Below are positions 26,473-35,656 of a DNA stretch of 64,000 nt, one piece after another. Each line of letters begins with the position of its first letter. Positions within the stretch are counted from its first letter, which is position 1. The stretch is taken from contig DBHK01000003.1 of the NCBI GenBank assembly GCA_002295635.1, positions 62,001 to 126,000 of the forward strand. The letters run 5' to 3'. Source of the stretch: UBA830 sp002295635 (GTDB lineage: Bacteria; Pseudomonadota; Alphaproteobacteria; MPNO01; UBA830). A program made the translations under genes and the position numbers. Below the pieces are notes generated by a model. It did not search any database. It saw nothing but the letters and a program-made list of their open reading frames with translations, and was not told the DNA's origin.

Positions 26473-27174
26473 TTAAAACTTCTCTACCCAAGGTCGGAGC
26501 TCTATTTCCCAAGTCCAAGAGGAGCGGTGCTGCCGATGGACGTGCAGGTAATCCTTGGCTATCTCATCAGGTAGCAGCATGGCGTCTTTGCCGCGTTCCG
26601 ACGCGCGAGCGTCGTCCGGGCCCTGTAAGATGCCCCCGTCGATTACGAAATGCGCTACGTGGATATTCTGAGGCTGCAACTCGCGGGCTAGTGACTGCGC
26701 CAAACCGCGTAGCCCGAACTTACCCATCGCAAATGAAGACGAATTTGGATAACCCTTAACGCTGGCGGAGGCGCCGGTTAGCAGAATCGTTCCGCTATTT
26801 CGAGGGATCATCTGTTTTGCAGCTGCTTGGGCCACAAGAAAACCGCCAAAGCAACTAATTTCGATCGCGGTTCGGACCGCTTCAGCATCCAAGTCTTGCA
26901 CTGGCCCTCGAGCACGGTTTGAGGCGTTGTATATCACCAAATCTGGCTCGCTGATATCCGTGCGGACGTTGGCGAAAAGTGTCTCCACCTGTTTCGCGTC
27001 CGCCGCATCGCAAGGGTAGGCAATTGCACCGGTTTCTTCACATAATTCAGAGAGCTTGTCGATATTACGGGCCGCGATGGCAACATCCATACCCTCCGAT
27101 GCAAATAGCCTCGCGAGAGACGCGCTTAAGCCCTTTCCAGCGCCGACGATAAGGGCAGTTTCTTTGTCCGGCAT
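26473..27174 (-). CDS. SDR-family oxidoreductase
   Basis: Short-chain dehydrogenase/reductase-like protein of 233 aa. The cofactor motif is LIVGAGKGLSASLARLFA (TGxxxGxG variant with A in place of the first G region), with NASNRARGPVQD as the NAG equivalent. The catalytic YxxxK Tyr is not evident: the region after GASASVKGYPNSSSF reads AMGKFGLRGLAQSL, with SSFAMGK where YxxxK is expected. Phe replaces Tyr, so it may be an atypical or non-catalytic SDR. The start is the ATG at 27172-27174, with AGAGAGGA just upstream; the GTG five codons earlier is rejected. It follows the BON lipoprotein gene by about 50 bp. Confidence 0.82.
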   Translation of the reverse strand: MPDKETALIVGAGKGLSASLARLFASEGMDVAIAARNIDKLSELCEETGAIAYPCDAADAKQVETLFANVRTDISEPDLVIYNASNRARGPVQDLDAEAVRTAIEISCFGGFLVAQAAAKQMIPRNSGTILLTGASASVKGYPNSSSFAMGKFGLRGLAQSLARELQPQNIHVAHFVIDGGILQGPDDARASERGKDAMLLPDEIAKDYLHVHRQHRSSWTWEIELRPWVEKF

Positions 27175-27223
27175 TATTCCTCTCTTCACATTTTTGAGTA
27201 CATGAGACGTTCCAAGTATATCC

Positions 27224-27817
27224 TCAGTTTACCTTGGGTGGCCTGATCCAAGCGTGATTAACTACCTTCTTCACTTTCTCAGAGGAGCGGATGATGTCGA
27301 GCACCGTATTCATTTCTTCCGGAGATCGACTGGTGCCGATTAGGTAAACCACACCGTTGACCGACCGCCAGCGGTAATTGATAGATCGGATGCCCTTAGT
27401 CCCGAGTAATTTTACTTTTAGCTTAGTTTCAATCCAAAGATCGTTTGCAGCTGCAACGGGACCGTAATCTTTTAGGACCTGCATTTCGTTGATGATACGT
27501 TTTACACCCTCCACGCCATGCACGAGATCAGACGCGCGCTTCTTATTCTGGGCGAATTTTACGGTCCCGGTCAGCATTACCACACGTTCATAGACATCGG
27601 TGGAAATCTCCGCAAACAGATCGCCGTATTGAGTACCGATCAATGCTTCTGTGAGGTCCAAAGTGATCGCAGCGTCGTCTCGTAGCGTCTCTATTGATCT
27701 ATCTTCCAGTGGCGACGAGGCGACATTTACTAGGCCGGTCGGTTGAGTGCATGCGGTAAATAAGACGAAGGTTACGGCGACGAATAGTGGTCGGAAATTT
27801 CGAGTAAATACGGTCAC
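27224..27817 (-). CDS. BON-domain lipoprotein
   Basis: Exported outer-membrane or periplasmic lipoprotein of 197 aa. A signal peptide with lipobox LFTAC places the lipidated Cys at residue 23. Two BON-like modules follow: the first has YERVVMLTGTVKFAQNKKRA and GVKRIINEMQV, the second NGVVYLIGTSRSPEEMNTV and VKKVVNHAWI. BON proteins such as OsmY and DolP bind phospholipid and guard envelope integrity, so a similar role is expected. The start is GTG at 27815-27817, with AAGGAGT at ideal spacing. No operon partner is certain; the SDR gene follows on the same strand. Confidence 0.88.
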   Translation of the reverse strand: MTVFTRNFRPLFVAVTFVLFTACTQPTGLVNVASSPLEDRSIETLRDDAAITLDLTEALIGTQYGDLFAEISTDVYERVVMLTGTVKFAQNKKRASDLVHGVEGVKRIINEMQVLKDYGPVAAANDLWIETKLKVKLLGTKGIRSINYRWRSVNGVVYLIGTSRSPEEMNTVLDIIRSSEKVKKVVNHAWIRPPKVN

Positions 27818-27943
27818 TATCAGGACTCCTTGTTAGCAGTCTCGGCCCCGGTAGCTCTCGGAGGCTGTTGGAAAATAGCTCCTATAAACCGACATTTTCG
27901 AGAATCATATATAAATCCAAGAAAATTTGTACGTAACAAGTGT

Positions 27944-29713
27944 TCAACGCACATAAAGCGCTTCAAGGGAGTCGCCGTAGTGGTCCTTAATAACGTGACG
28001 ACGTATTTTAAGTGACGGTGTCATCATTTCGTTTTCTATCGTGAAAGGCTCCGCAATTAACACGAAACGGCGGACCTTCTCGATGACCGAAAGATCTTCG
28101 TTAACCCGATCAAGGGCGGATAATATCTCTTTTCGGAACTCCGTGTGCTCTATGACCGAGGAAGTATCCTCGGGTTTTCCGTTTTGCTTCGCCCAGTCGG
28201 CGACAAAATCTGGATCCGGTACAATTAGGGCTGAGAGGTTTGGTTTTTTGTCGCCATAAACCATTGCCTGAGCGATCTCCGGCTGAAGCGTCAGGAAACC
28301 CTCGATTCTTTGGGGCGCGATGTTGTCTCCGCCAGCGTTAACGATGATATCTTTTTTTCGGTCGGTGATCGTCAAGAACCCGTCTTTATCTAGCTCGCCG
28401 ATGTCGCCGGTTCTTAGCCAACCGTCGGTTATCGTTTCCGCGGTAGCGTCGGGCATATTCCAATAACCCTGCATCACCAGCTCTCCTTTCACCATGATTT
28501 CGCCGTCGTCAGCGATCTTCAAATCGACGTCGACAAGTTTGGGCCCAACCGTGTGAATCTTATTTTTATTTGGGAGGTTACAGCTGATGATAGGAGCCGA
28601 TTCGGTCTGGCCATATCCCTGTAGAAGGGGTACGTCCAACGCCTTGAAAAAGGTGCCGATGTCATAATTCAGCGGTGCGCCCCCGGATACCATAGCCTTG
28701 AGCCGGCCGCCGAAGCGCGCGGCTACTTTTTTACGAACAAGCTTGGTGAGTAACGGATCGATTAGTACCTCGCTGAGATGCAAACTTTTACCTTCGTATC
28801 TCTTGCGGCCAATTTCCACCGCTTTTAGAAATAACTTCTTTGACAGGCCACCTTTCTGGTGGATGCCGCGAACAATCCGCCCGTGCATTGTCTCGTACAA
28901 CCGCGGCACCGCCGTCATGATGGTCGGGCTTACTTCTTCCATGTTTGCCGCAAGTTTATCGATACTTTCAGCGTAGTATAACTGCGCTTTAATCGACATC
29001 GGAAACATAAGGCCTGCTGTGTGCTCGTACGAATGTGAGAGCGGTAAGAAAGATAAAAACTTTTCGTCATCTAGACCGAGTTTCAAAAGTAGCTCATACG
29101 CGCCCTTACAGTTTGAGATGATTGAACCGTGGCTGAGCATCACGCCCTTTGGTGCACCACCGGTTCCTGATGTGTAAATAAGGCAGGATGTATCTTTACG
29201 TGTGATCTTGCTGACGCTTGGCACTTGGTTCGAGTTTGTTCCAACAAGATCATCCCATTGAAAAACCGACAAGTTATCCGGTAAATCGGACAAAGGCTCC
29301 ATAGAAATGATGAAATCCAGACCTACCTCTAAGGCGGCCGGGATCAAGTTTTTAGCCAAAGCAGAGCCTGAGACAATTGCGCCTTTGGCGCCGCTGTCTC
29401 GAAGAATATGGATATGATCTGCAATCTGGTTGGTTGTGTACGCTGGCACTGCAACTCCGCCCGTGGTCATGATTGCTATGTCGGCGATCATCCATTCGGG
29501 ACGGCTTTCAGACACTAGTGCGACACGATCACCTTTCGTAACTCCCATAGTGATCAGTGCATTACCCATGGCTGCGGCCAAGTTGTGGGCTTCATTGCCT
29601 GTCATAGGCTGCCATTCGCCGTGGCGCTTCGCCCATAGAAATGGCCTGTCTCCAATCTCCGTAGTATTTGTGAAAAAGATCTTTGGGAGGTTAGTCGAGT
29701 TATCGTAATCCAT
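27944..29713 (-). CDS. Long-chain fatty-acid-CoA ligase (AMP-binding)
   Basis: A 589 aa acyl-adenylate-forming enzyme that activates fatty acids to acyl-CoA. The P-loop-like motif is LIYTSGTGGAPKGVMLSHGS near 181-200, with Gly where most have Thr in SGTTG. Further motifs are QGYGQTESAPIIS, GWLRTGDIGELD and DRKKDIIVNAGGDNIAPQ, the A8 hinge. No signal peptide. The best fit is FadD15/AcsL-like AMP-forming synthetases. GAGGGTG lies upstream of the ATG. It diverges from the M3 peptidase gene across 63 bp. Confidence 0.93.
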   Translation of the reverse strand: MDYDNSTNLPKIFFTNTTEIGDRPFLWAKRHGEWQPMTGNEAHNLAAAMGNALITMGVTKGDRVALVSESRPEWMIADIAIMTTGGVAVPAYTTNQIADHIHILRDSGAKGAIVSGSALAKNLIPAALEVGLDFIISMEPLSDLPDNLSVFQWDDLVGTNSNQVPSVSKITRKDTSCLIYTSGTGGAPKGVMLSHGSIISNCKGAYELLLKLGLDDEKFLSFLPLSHSYEHTAGLMFPMSIKAQLYYAESIDKLAANMEEVSPTIMTAVPRLYETMHGRIVRGIHQKGGLSKKLFLKAVEIGRKRYEGKSLHLSEVLIDPLLTKLVRKKVAARFGGRLKAMVSGGAPLNYDIGTFFKALDVPLLQGYGQTESAPIISCNLPNKNKIHTVGPKLVDVDLKIADDGEIMVKGELVMQGYWNMPDATAETITDGWLRTGDIGELDKDGFLTITDRKKDIIVNAGGDNIAPQRIEGFLTLQPEIAQAMVYGDKKPNLSALIVPDPDFVADWAKQNGKPEDTSSVIEHTEFRKEILSALDRVNEDLSVIEKVRRFVLIAEPFTIENEMMTPSLKIRRHVIKDHYGDSLEALYVR

Positions 29714-29776
29714 CGGTCACCCTCTTGGCGTAACAGTTAAAAAATTTATATCGTGAGGAACCCATGAGAACTATAC

Positions 29777-31576
29777 ATGACTATGGACACAGCTGATAAT
29801 CCATCTAAAGCGAGCCTCAAAAATTTGCCGGTTTGGGATCTCTCCGATCTTTATGGCGCAATAGATAGTGTAGAACTAGAGGCAGATTTAAAGAGGGCGG
29901 TGAGGGATGCGCGCGCATTCTCGAACCTTTACAAAGGTAAGCTCTCTCGTATGACTGGTAATGCGCTTGGAGAGGCAATCTCGGCGTACGAGGAGGTAGA
30001 CGAAATAATAGGCCGGATTATGTCCTACGCCCAGTTGGTCTATGCAGGCAATATTTCCGATCCCGAAATTGGAAGATTTTATCAATCCATACAGGAAAAA
30101 CTGAACGATATTTCAGCTGATATTTTGTTCTTTACTCTAGAGCTTAATGAAATCGATGACTTGGCCTTAGCGGAACAGCTCAAATCCGCTACTGCGGGTG
30201 CATACCGGCCTTGGTTAAATACCATCCGTGCGTTACGCCCACACCAGCTAAGGGAAGAGATAGAACATTTGTTGCATGACAAGCGCGTTGCGGGCCGGGC
30301 AGCTTGGAACCGCTTATTTGACGAAACCATGTCCGACATGCGGTTTCTCCATGAAGGTCGTGAACTGACATCTGAAGCGATAATGAACTTGCTCTCCAGT
30401 CCAGAGGAGAATGTCCGTAAGACCGCCGGCCAGACATTTGGCGAAGAGCTCGGAAAACACTCTCGAACGTTTTCCCTAATTACGAACACGTTAGCTAAGG
30501 ATAAAGAAATTGAGGATCGTTGGCGAAATTTTTCCCGGCCCGATTCCTCTCGAAATCTCTCTAACGAGATTGAAGATGAGGTCGTTGACGCGCTCAACGC
30601 CGCTGTGACCGATTCTTATTCCGAGGCATCTCACCGTTATTACAAGATGAAAGCGAAATGGTTTGATAAGGATTGCCTCGACTATTGGGATCGGAACGCT
30701 CCCTTGCCAGAGGCCGATAACACTTTTGTCACTTGGGATCAGGCGAAAGAGACTGTTCTGACAGCTTATCGTGATTTCTCGTCCGATCTTGCCGATATAG
30801 GACAGAAATTTTTCGATAATGCCTGGATTGATGCGCCAGTTAGAGAAGGTAAGTCCTCTGGTGCTTTCGCCCATCCAACGGTGGCGTCATCACATCCTTA
30901 TCTTTTGCTGAACTATCAGGGAAAGGTCCGCGATGTTATGACGCTTGCCCACGAGTTGGGGCACGGCTGCCACCAAGTTTTAGCCGCACCGCAGGGCAAC
31001 CTGATGGCGAATACACCGCTCACCCTAGCTGAAACAGCTTCGGTATTTGGCGAGATGCTGACATTTCGGAAGATGTTGCGCACCGAAGAAGATCCAACGT
31101 TACGCAAGGTGATGTTGGCCGGCAAGGTCGAGGATATGTTGAATACAGTCATTCGGCAGATCGCATTCTTCAACTTCGAACTTCGGGTACACACCGCGCG
31201 CCGAGATGGAGAACTGACCGCAGAAGAGATCTGTGATATCTGGATGGAGGTGCAGGCTGATAGCCTCGGCCCTGCCATCCGGTTCGATGAGCACTACCGC
31301 TGGTACTGGACATATATTCCGCATTTCATACACTCACCATTCTACGTTTACGCATATGCATTCGGTGACTGCCTCGTAAATTCTCTTTATGCCGTCTACG
31401 AGCAATCGGCGGGCGGCTTTGCCGAAAAATATTTGGATATGCTTCGTGCTGGTGGAACCCTGCGCCACAAAGAACTGCTGGCGCCGTTCGGACTTGACGC
31501 CTCGGATCCTGCCTTCTGGAAAAAAGGCCTCAATGTTGTTGGCGTAATGATCGATGAGTTGGAAGTAATGGAGTGA
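29777..31576 (+). CDS. pepF: M3-family oligoendopeptidase (PepF-like)
   Basis: Zinc metallo-oligopeptidase of 599 aa, cytoplasmic, cleaving short peptides. The active-site motif is LAHELGHGCHQ (HExxH near residues 392-396), with the downstream Glu in LAETASVFGEM, the M3 layout. Length matches the PepF/M3B group. Start choice is open between ATG 29777 and ATG 29783. A good GAGGA site (29754-29759) is placed instead for an out-of-frame ATG at 29764, which opens a 10-codon frame ending at 29796. The gene overlaps the next (ABC1 kinase) by 4 bp (GTGA), so the two are co-translated. Confidence 0.93.
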   Translation: MTMDTADNPSKASLKNLPVWDLSDLYGAIDSVELEADLKRAVRDARAFSNLYKGKLSRMTGNALGEAISAYEEVDEIIGRIMSYAQLVYAGNISDPEIGRFYQSIQEKLNDISADILFFTLELNEIDDLALAEQLKSATAGAYRPWLNTIRALRPHQLREEIEHLLHDKRVAGRAAWNRLFDETMSDMRFLHEGRELTSEAIMNLLSSPEENVRKTAGQTFGEELGKHSRTFSLITNTLAKDKEIEDRWRNFSRPDSSRNLSNEIEDEVVDALNAAVTDSYSEASHRYYKMKAKWFDKDCLDYWDRNAPLPEADNTFVTWDQAKETVLTAYRDFSSDLADIGQKFFDNAWIDAPVREGKSSGAFAHPTVASSHPYLLLNYQGKVRDVMTLAHELGHGCHQVLAAPQGNLMANTPLTLAETASVFGEMLTFRKMLRTEEDPTLRKVMLAGKVEDMLNTVIRQIAFFNFELRVHTARRDGELTAEEICDIWMEVQADSLGPAIRFDEHYRWYWTYIPHFIHSPFYVYAYAFGDCLVNSLYAVYEQSAGGFAEKYLDMLRAGGTLRHKELLAPFGLDASDPAFWKKGLNVVGVMIDELEVME

Positions 31577-32922
31577 CTGACCCTACTGAAAACAATTCGT
31601 TTGGCAGCCGAGCTAAGCGCTATGCCAAAGTTGGTCGCGCAGTAGGGGGCTTAGCGGCGCGGGTCGCGGGGGAACGCTACCTCGGATTAAACCTTGATAA
31701 GGGCAAGCATGCAGAAGACCTGAAACAGGCACTAGGTGGATTAAAAGGCCCGCTGATGAAAGTCGCACAGATCATGTCTACCGTTCCCGACATGCTGCCC
31801 GAAGAATATGTCACCGAATTGGCGGAACTGCAGTCCAACGCCCCAGCAATGGGTTGGCTGTTTGTTCGACGCCGGATGAGGACAGAACTCGGGGAAGACT
31901 GGCGGGAGAAATTCAAAAATTTCGAGAAACAAGCGTCAGCCGCGGCGTCTCTGGGGCAAGTACATCGGGCTATTGACGCCGATGGTCGTAATCTCGCTTG
32001 TAAGCTTCAATATCCAGACATGAAATCTGCAGTTGAAGCCGACCTCAAGCAGCTCAAGATGGTTTTCTCGATCTACAGCCGCTACGATAAAGCAGTCGAC
32101 TTCAGAAACATCCATCGAGAGGTTTCCGACCGTCTGCGCGAGGAGTTAGATTACTATTTGGAGCGTAAACACATCGATCTCTACCGGCTAATGCTTGAGG
32201 ATGAAGCCGGAGTACATGTGCCGGAGCCAGTGCCGGCGCTCTCAACAGACCGCCTTTTGACGATGACCTGGCTAAACGGAATGCGACTACTTGACTGGGT
32301 GGATACCGCTCTGAAAAACCGAAATCAGGTTGCAGAGAACATGTTTCGTGCTTGGTACGTACCATTTTATTATTTTGGAACTATTCATGGTGATCCGCAT
32401 CTCGGCAACTACTCGGTTCGGGATGATGGATCTATTAATCTGATGGATTTTGGCTGTATCCGGATTTTTGATCCTCGTTTCGTAAAAGGCGTGATCGATC
32501 TTTACCGGTCACTCGAAACCGGTGACCGGGATCTGGCCGTTCATGCATACGAGACTTGGGGTTTCGCCAACCTTTCTACCGAGGTTCTAGACACCCTTAA
32601 CATCTGGGCAGAGTTTGTTTACGGCCCGCTTTTGGAGGATCGAAAGCGAAGAATCCAAGAAACCGATGGGACCATGTACGGTGCTAAGGTTGCCAACAGG
32701 GTCCATAATGAGCTTCGCCGCCTCGGCGGCGTTACCCCGCCGCGAGAATTCGTTCTTATGGACCGCGCCGCTGTCGGCCTCGGATCCGTCTTTCTGCATC
32801 TTAAGGCGGAGGTCAATTGGCATCGCCTGTTCAATGACCTAATCGGAGAATTCAATGTCGACGTCTTAGAAAAACGCCAGTCCGCCGCGCTACGGAAATT
32901 CGGCATTGATCGCCCCGACTAA
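31573..32922 (+). CDS. ABC1/UbiB-like atypical kinase (AarF domain)
   Basis: Protein-kinase-like fold of the UbiB/COQ8 family, 449 aa. The family's extension motif is seen as GPLMKVAQIMSTVPDMLP (KxGQ variant KVAQ). The A-rich loop AASAAASLGQVHRA replaces the glycine-rich loop. EELDYYLERKH, the catalytic HGDPHLGN and the metal-binding DFGCIRIFD are present. COQ8-type proteins support ubiquinone biosynthesis; others have unknown targets. Unlike UbiB there is no obvious C-terminal membrane pair. GTG start overlapping the pepF stop. The association with a peptidase is unexplained. Confidence 0.9.
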   Translation: MTDPTENNSFGSRAKRYAKVGRAVGGLAARVAGERYLGLNLDKGKHAEDLKQALGGLKGPLMKVAQIMSTVPDMLPEEYVTELAELQSNAPAMGWLFVRRRMRTELGEDWREKFKNFEKQASAAASLGQVHRAIDADGRNLACKLQYPDMKSAVEADLKQLKMVFSIYSRYDKAVDFRNIHREVSDRLREELDYYLERKHIDLYRLMLEDEAGVHVPEPVPALSTDRLLTMTWLNGMRLLDWVDTALKNRNQVAENMFRAWYVPFYYFGTIHGDPHLGNYSVRDDGSINLMDFGCIRIFDPRFVKGVIDLYRSLETGDRDLAVHAYETWGFANLSTEVLDTLNIWAEFVYGPLLEDRKRRIQETDGTMYGAKVANRVHNELRRLGGVTPPREFVLMDRAAVGLGSVFLHLKAEVNWHRLFNDLIGEFNVDVLEKRQSAALRKFGIDRPD

Positions 32923-32984
32923 TACAAACTGACATGGCGAACGTATTCAAATAGATTCGGTGAACTAAGTATAGGGGGCGCCAC

Positions 32985-33443
32985 ATGGAAGTTAGGCGGA
33001 TCGTTACGGGACATGACGCAAAGGGGCGGTCCCAAGTCTTGATCGACGATATCGCTTCGAACGCGGTCTCGCGGCGTCCAGGTCACGACTCAAGACTGAT
33101 TTGGGTGACTGACGACGCGCCGGCATCCTACGATGGGAACGAAGATGCTGGTGCGCGCGAAGTTGGTCGTCCGCCGCCCTCACGCGGTACCTTAATCCGC
33201 ATTTTGGAAATTCAGCCCGGCGTCACTGCGGAACCACATTCCACCGAGACCATAGACTACGTAATCGTTATGTCGGGAGAGATGGATATGGTGCTCGATA
33301 CGGAGACTGTGCAATTACATGCTGGGGATGTGCTGGTACAGCGGGGAACAATGCACAACTGGGTCAATCACGGGCCCGAACCGTGTCGGTTTGCTGCCAT
33401 CCTGATTGACGCGGAGGGACTGGATCGTGCAAGGACTGGCTAG
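32985..33443 (+). CDS. Cupin-domain protein
   Basis: A 152 aa single-domain cupin. Motif 1 is visible as GVTAEPHSTETIDYVIVMSGEMDMVLD, given here by its anchors PHSTETIDY and SGEMDM. Motif 2 is DVLVQRGTMHNWVNHG with the His typical of metal ligands. His, Glu and a second His form a plausible metal site. It may be an enzyme or a sensor of a small organic acid. It lies 66 bp upstream of the Baeyer-Villiger-like monooxygenase in the same direction and may begin that operon. Confidence 0.85.
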   Translation: MEVRRIVTGHDAKGRSQVLIDDIASNAVSRRPGHDSRLIWVTDDAPASYDGNEDAGAREVGRPPPSRGTLIRILEIQPGVTAEPHSTETIDYVIVMSGEMDMVLDTETVQLHAGDVLVQRGTMHNWVNHGPEPCRFAAILIDAEGLDRARTG

Positions 33444-33509
33444 TAGATAGGGGTTACGCTAAACGAAAAACTGATCTTAAATTATGTTGCGATAAACGTT
33501 TTAAAAGTC

Positions 33510-35144
33510 ATGAATACCATAACTAAAAACGATAGCTTTCGTTCCGCCGTGAAGCCCGATGTCGACGCTGTCGTCGTAGGAGCCGGATTCACCGGACTTT
33601 ATATGCTTATAAAACTCCGCGAAAAGGGTTTTTCGGCCCGGTGTTTCGAAGCTGCGCCGAGTGTGGGCGGCACTTGGTACTGGAACTCCTATCCGGGCGC
33701 ACGTTGTGACATAGAAAGTATGCAGTATTCTTATCAGTTCGACGAGGAGTTGCAGCAGGAATGGGAGTGGCCGGAGCGATACGCCGCCCAACCCGACATA
33801 CTCGCTTATATCGAGCATGTTGCGGACCGCTACGACCTAAAACGTGATATTACCTTCGAAACCCGGGTTCAGGCTGCGACCTTCGGTGAAGACAGCCATA
33901 CTTGGGAGGTGGAGACCGATTGTGGCGAAAGGTTGAGTGCTCGCTTTTTCATCATGAGTGTTGGATGCCTTTCAGTCCCGATCAGGCCAGAGTTCGACGG
34001 TGCTGAGGAATTTAGCGGCGAGGTATATCAGACGAGCATGTGGCCTAAAGACCCAGTTAATTTTGCCGGCAAACGAATTGGAGTAATTGGGGTCGGATCG
34101 TCCGCAGTACAATCCGTTCCGCTAATTGCGGAGCAAGCTAAACATGTTTACGTCTATCAGAGAACGCCTAACTTCGTTGTTCAGGCACAGAATCATCCGC
34201 TCGGTGAGGATGACGTCGCGACCATTAAAGCTGATTATAGGGGCTTTCGCGCAAAGGCCTGGGATCTCCAGTCTGCTTTCCTATTCCCGCGTCACGACCA
34301 GTCGGTATTCGACCTGTCGCCAAAAGACCGTAGGACTCGGCTTGATGAACAATGGGAAATTGGCGGCCTACCGTTTCTGGGTGCTTTCAACGATATTCTG
34401 ACAAATGACGACGCCAACCGCGAAGTGGCCGACTACTGGGAAAGCCGCATGCGAGCTGTAGTCAAGGACCCAGAAATTGCGGATCTGCTGACACCGAACG
34501 AACCAATAGGCTGCAAGAGATTATGTTCTGGTACTGATTATTATGAGGTCTATAACCGGGAAAATGTCACGTTAGTAAATGCCCTCGATTCTGGGATAGA
34601 GCGTTTGACCTCGACAGGACTTCGAGCTGCTGGCAAAGACTTCGTTCTTGATATGATCATTTATGCTACCGGTTTCGATGCCATGACCGGCGGAGTCACT
34701 AAGATTAAAATCACCGGCACGGGCGGGCAGTCTATTCAACAGAAATGGGCCGATGGTCCGCGCACATATATCGGTTTGGCGGTCTCGGGCTTTCCTAATA
34801 TGTTTAATATGGTCAGTGCGGGCAGCCCGTCGGTGCTAGCAACCATGGTGACCGCCGCTGAACAACATGGTGATTGGGTTGCTGATTGCCTGGAATTCAT
34901 GCGTGAAATGGGCCATACTCGTATCGACGCTACTTTGGAGGCGGAGGCAGATTGGGTCGAGGAGGTAAACCGCGCGGCCAGCGCATCACTCCGCGTGAAA
35001 TGCGATTCGTGGTACGTAGGGTCTAACGTAGAAGGCAAGGCGCGCGTGTTCGCGCCTTATATTGGTGGCTGGCCATCCTATGTCAAAAAGTGTCAAATTG
35101 TCGTAGCCAACGGCTATGAAGGTTTCGACTTGGAAAGCCTGTGA
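33510..35144 (+). CDS. Baeyer-Villiger-type flavin monooxygenase with altered fingerprint
   Basis: A 544 aa NAD(P)H- and FAD-dependent enzyme related to cyclohexanone/phenylacetone monooxygenases. The FAD motif GAGFTG is at 24-29, GTWYWNSYPGARCD at 54-67 and the NADPH motif GVIGVGSSAVQ at 191-201. The Baeyer-Villiger fingerprint FxGxxxHxxxWP is present at 168-179 as FSGEVYQTSMWP, so the conserved His is Gln174. Oxygenation may therefore be altered, or the protein may act on an unusual carbonyl or as another class B monooxygenase. Its stop overlaps the start of the TPP enzyme subunit (GTGA), so the two functions are coupled. Confidence 0.82.
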   Translation: MNTITKNDSFRSAVKPDVDAVVVGAGFTGLYMLIKLREKGFSARCFEAAPSVGGTWYWNSYPGARCDIESMQYSYQFDEELQQEWEWPERYAAQPDILAYIEHVADRYDLKRDITFETRVQAATFGEDSHTWEVETDCGERLSARFFIMSVGCLSVPIRPEFDGAEEFSGEVYQTSMWPKDPVNFAGKRIGVIGVGSSAVQSVPLIAEQAKHVYVYQRTPNFVVQAQNHPLGEDDVATIKADYRGFRAKAWDLQSAFLFPRHDQSVFDLSPKDRRTRLDEQWEIGGLPFLGAFNDILTNDDANREVADYWESRMRAVVKDPEIADLLTPNEPIGCKRLCSGTDYYEVYNRENVTLVNALDSGIERLTSTGLRAAGKDFVLDMIIYATGFDAMTGGVTKIKITGTGGQSIQQKWADGPRTYIGLAVSGFPNMFNMVSAGSPSVLATMVTAAEQHGDWVADCLEFMREMGHTRIDATLEAEADWVEEVNRAASASLRVKCDSWYVGSNVEGKARVFAPYIGGWPSYVKKCQIVVANGYEGFDLESL

Positions 35145-35653
35145 CCAGCCAAGATAAAATTGCGCGACGAATCGCAGACGAGGCGGCTGGTTGTGGCGTC
35201 GAACTTGTCGCTAGCCTTCCCGATAACTGGATGGCGGAAGTCATCCGCACTTTCGATAAAGATAACCGGTTTCGCCACATACTAGTTAACCGTGAGGAGT
35301 CCGCCGTGGGACTGTGTTCAGGGGCTTTTCTTTCTGGTTCAGGATCGCTAGCCGTGATGGGCGCATCGGGGTTGATGACCCTGATCTATGCCATAACCAA
35401 GATCAACTACACATACGAAATTCCTGTGACGATCTTGACGACTCTGCGTGGTGCGCCAGGGGACAAGGCGAAGTTCCACGTCTCCAACGGTTTGTATTTT
35501 CTGCCGTCGCTGGACGCGATCAACCTATCTTATACGTTGATAGATAGTGCCGACAAAATACCTGAGATTAGGCGCCTTTATAATCACTCACGCATTGTTA
35601 GCCGGCCTACGGTGGCAATTTTGACGCGAGACGTGCTGCGCGGGGAGGCCTGA
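35141..35653 (+). CDS. TPP-dependent decarboxylase, small (Pyr-domain) subunit, ComD-like
   Basis: A 170 aa subunit resembling the alpha chain of sulfopyruvate decarboxylase (ComD), which is of similar size. It corresponds to the N-terminal pyrimidine-binding domain of TPP enzymes. VNREESAVGLCSGAFLSG carries the Glu that activates the cofactor, and MGASGLMTLIYAITKIN follows. It begins with GTG inside the monooxygenase stop and is 3 bp from the beta subunit gene. Alternatives are phosphonopyruvate or another 2-oxoacid decarboxylase. The adjacent monooxygenase and cupin suggest a catabolic chain making or using a 2-oxoacid. Confidence 0.8.
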   Translation: MTSQDKIARRIADEAAGCGVELVASLPDNWMAEVIRTFDKDNRFRHILVNREESAVGLCSGAFLSGSGSLAVMGASGLMTLIYAITKINYTYEIPVTILTTLRGAPGDKAKFHVSNGLYFLPSLDAINLSYTLIDSADKIPEIRRLYNHSRIVSRPTVAILTRDVLRGEA

Positions 35654-35656
35654 ATA

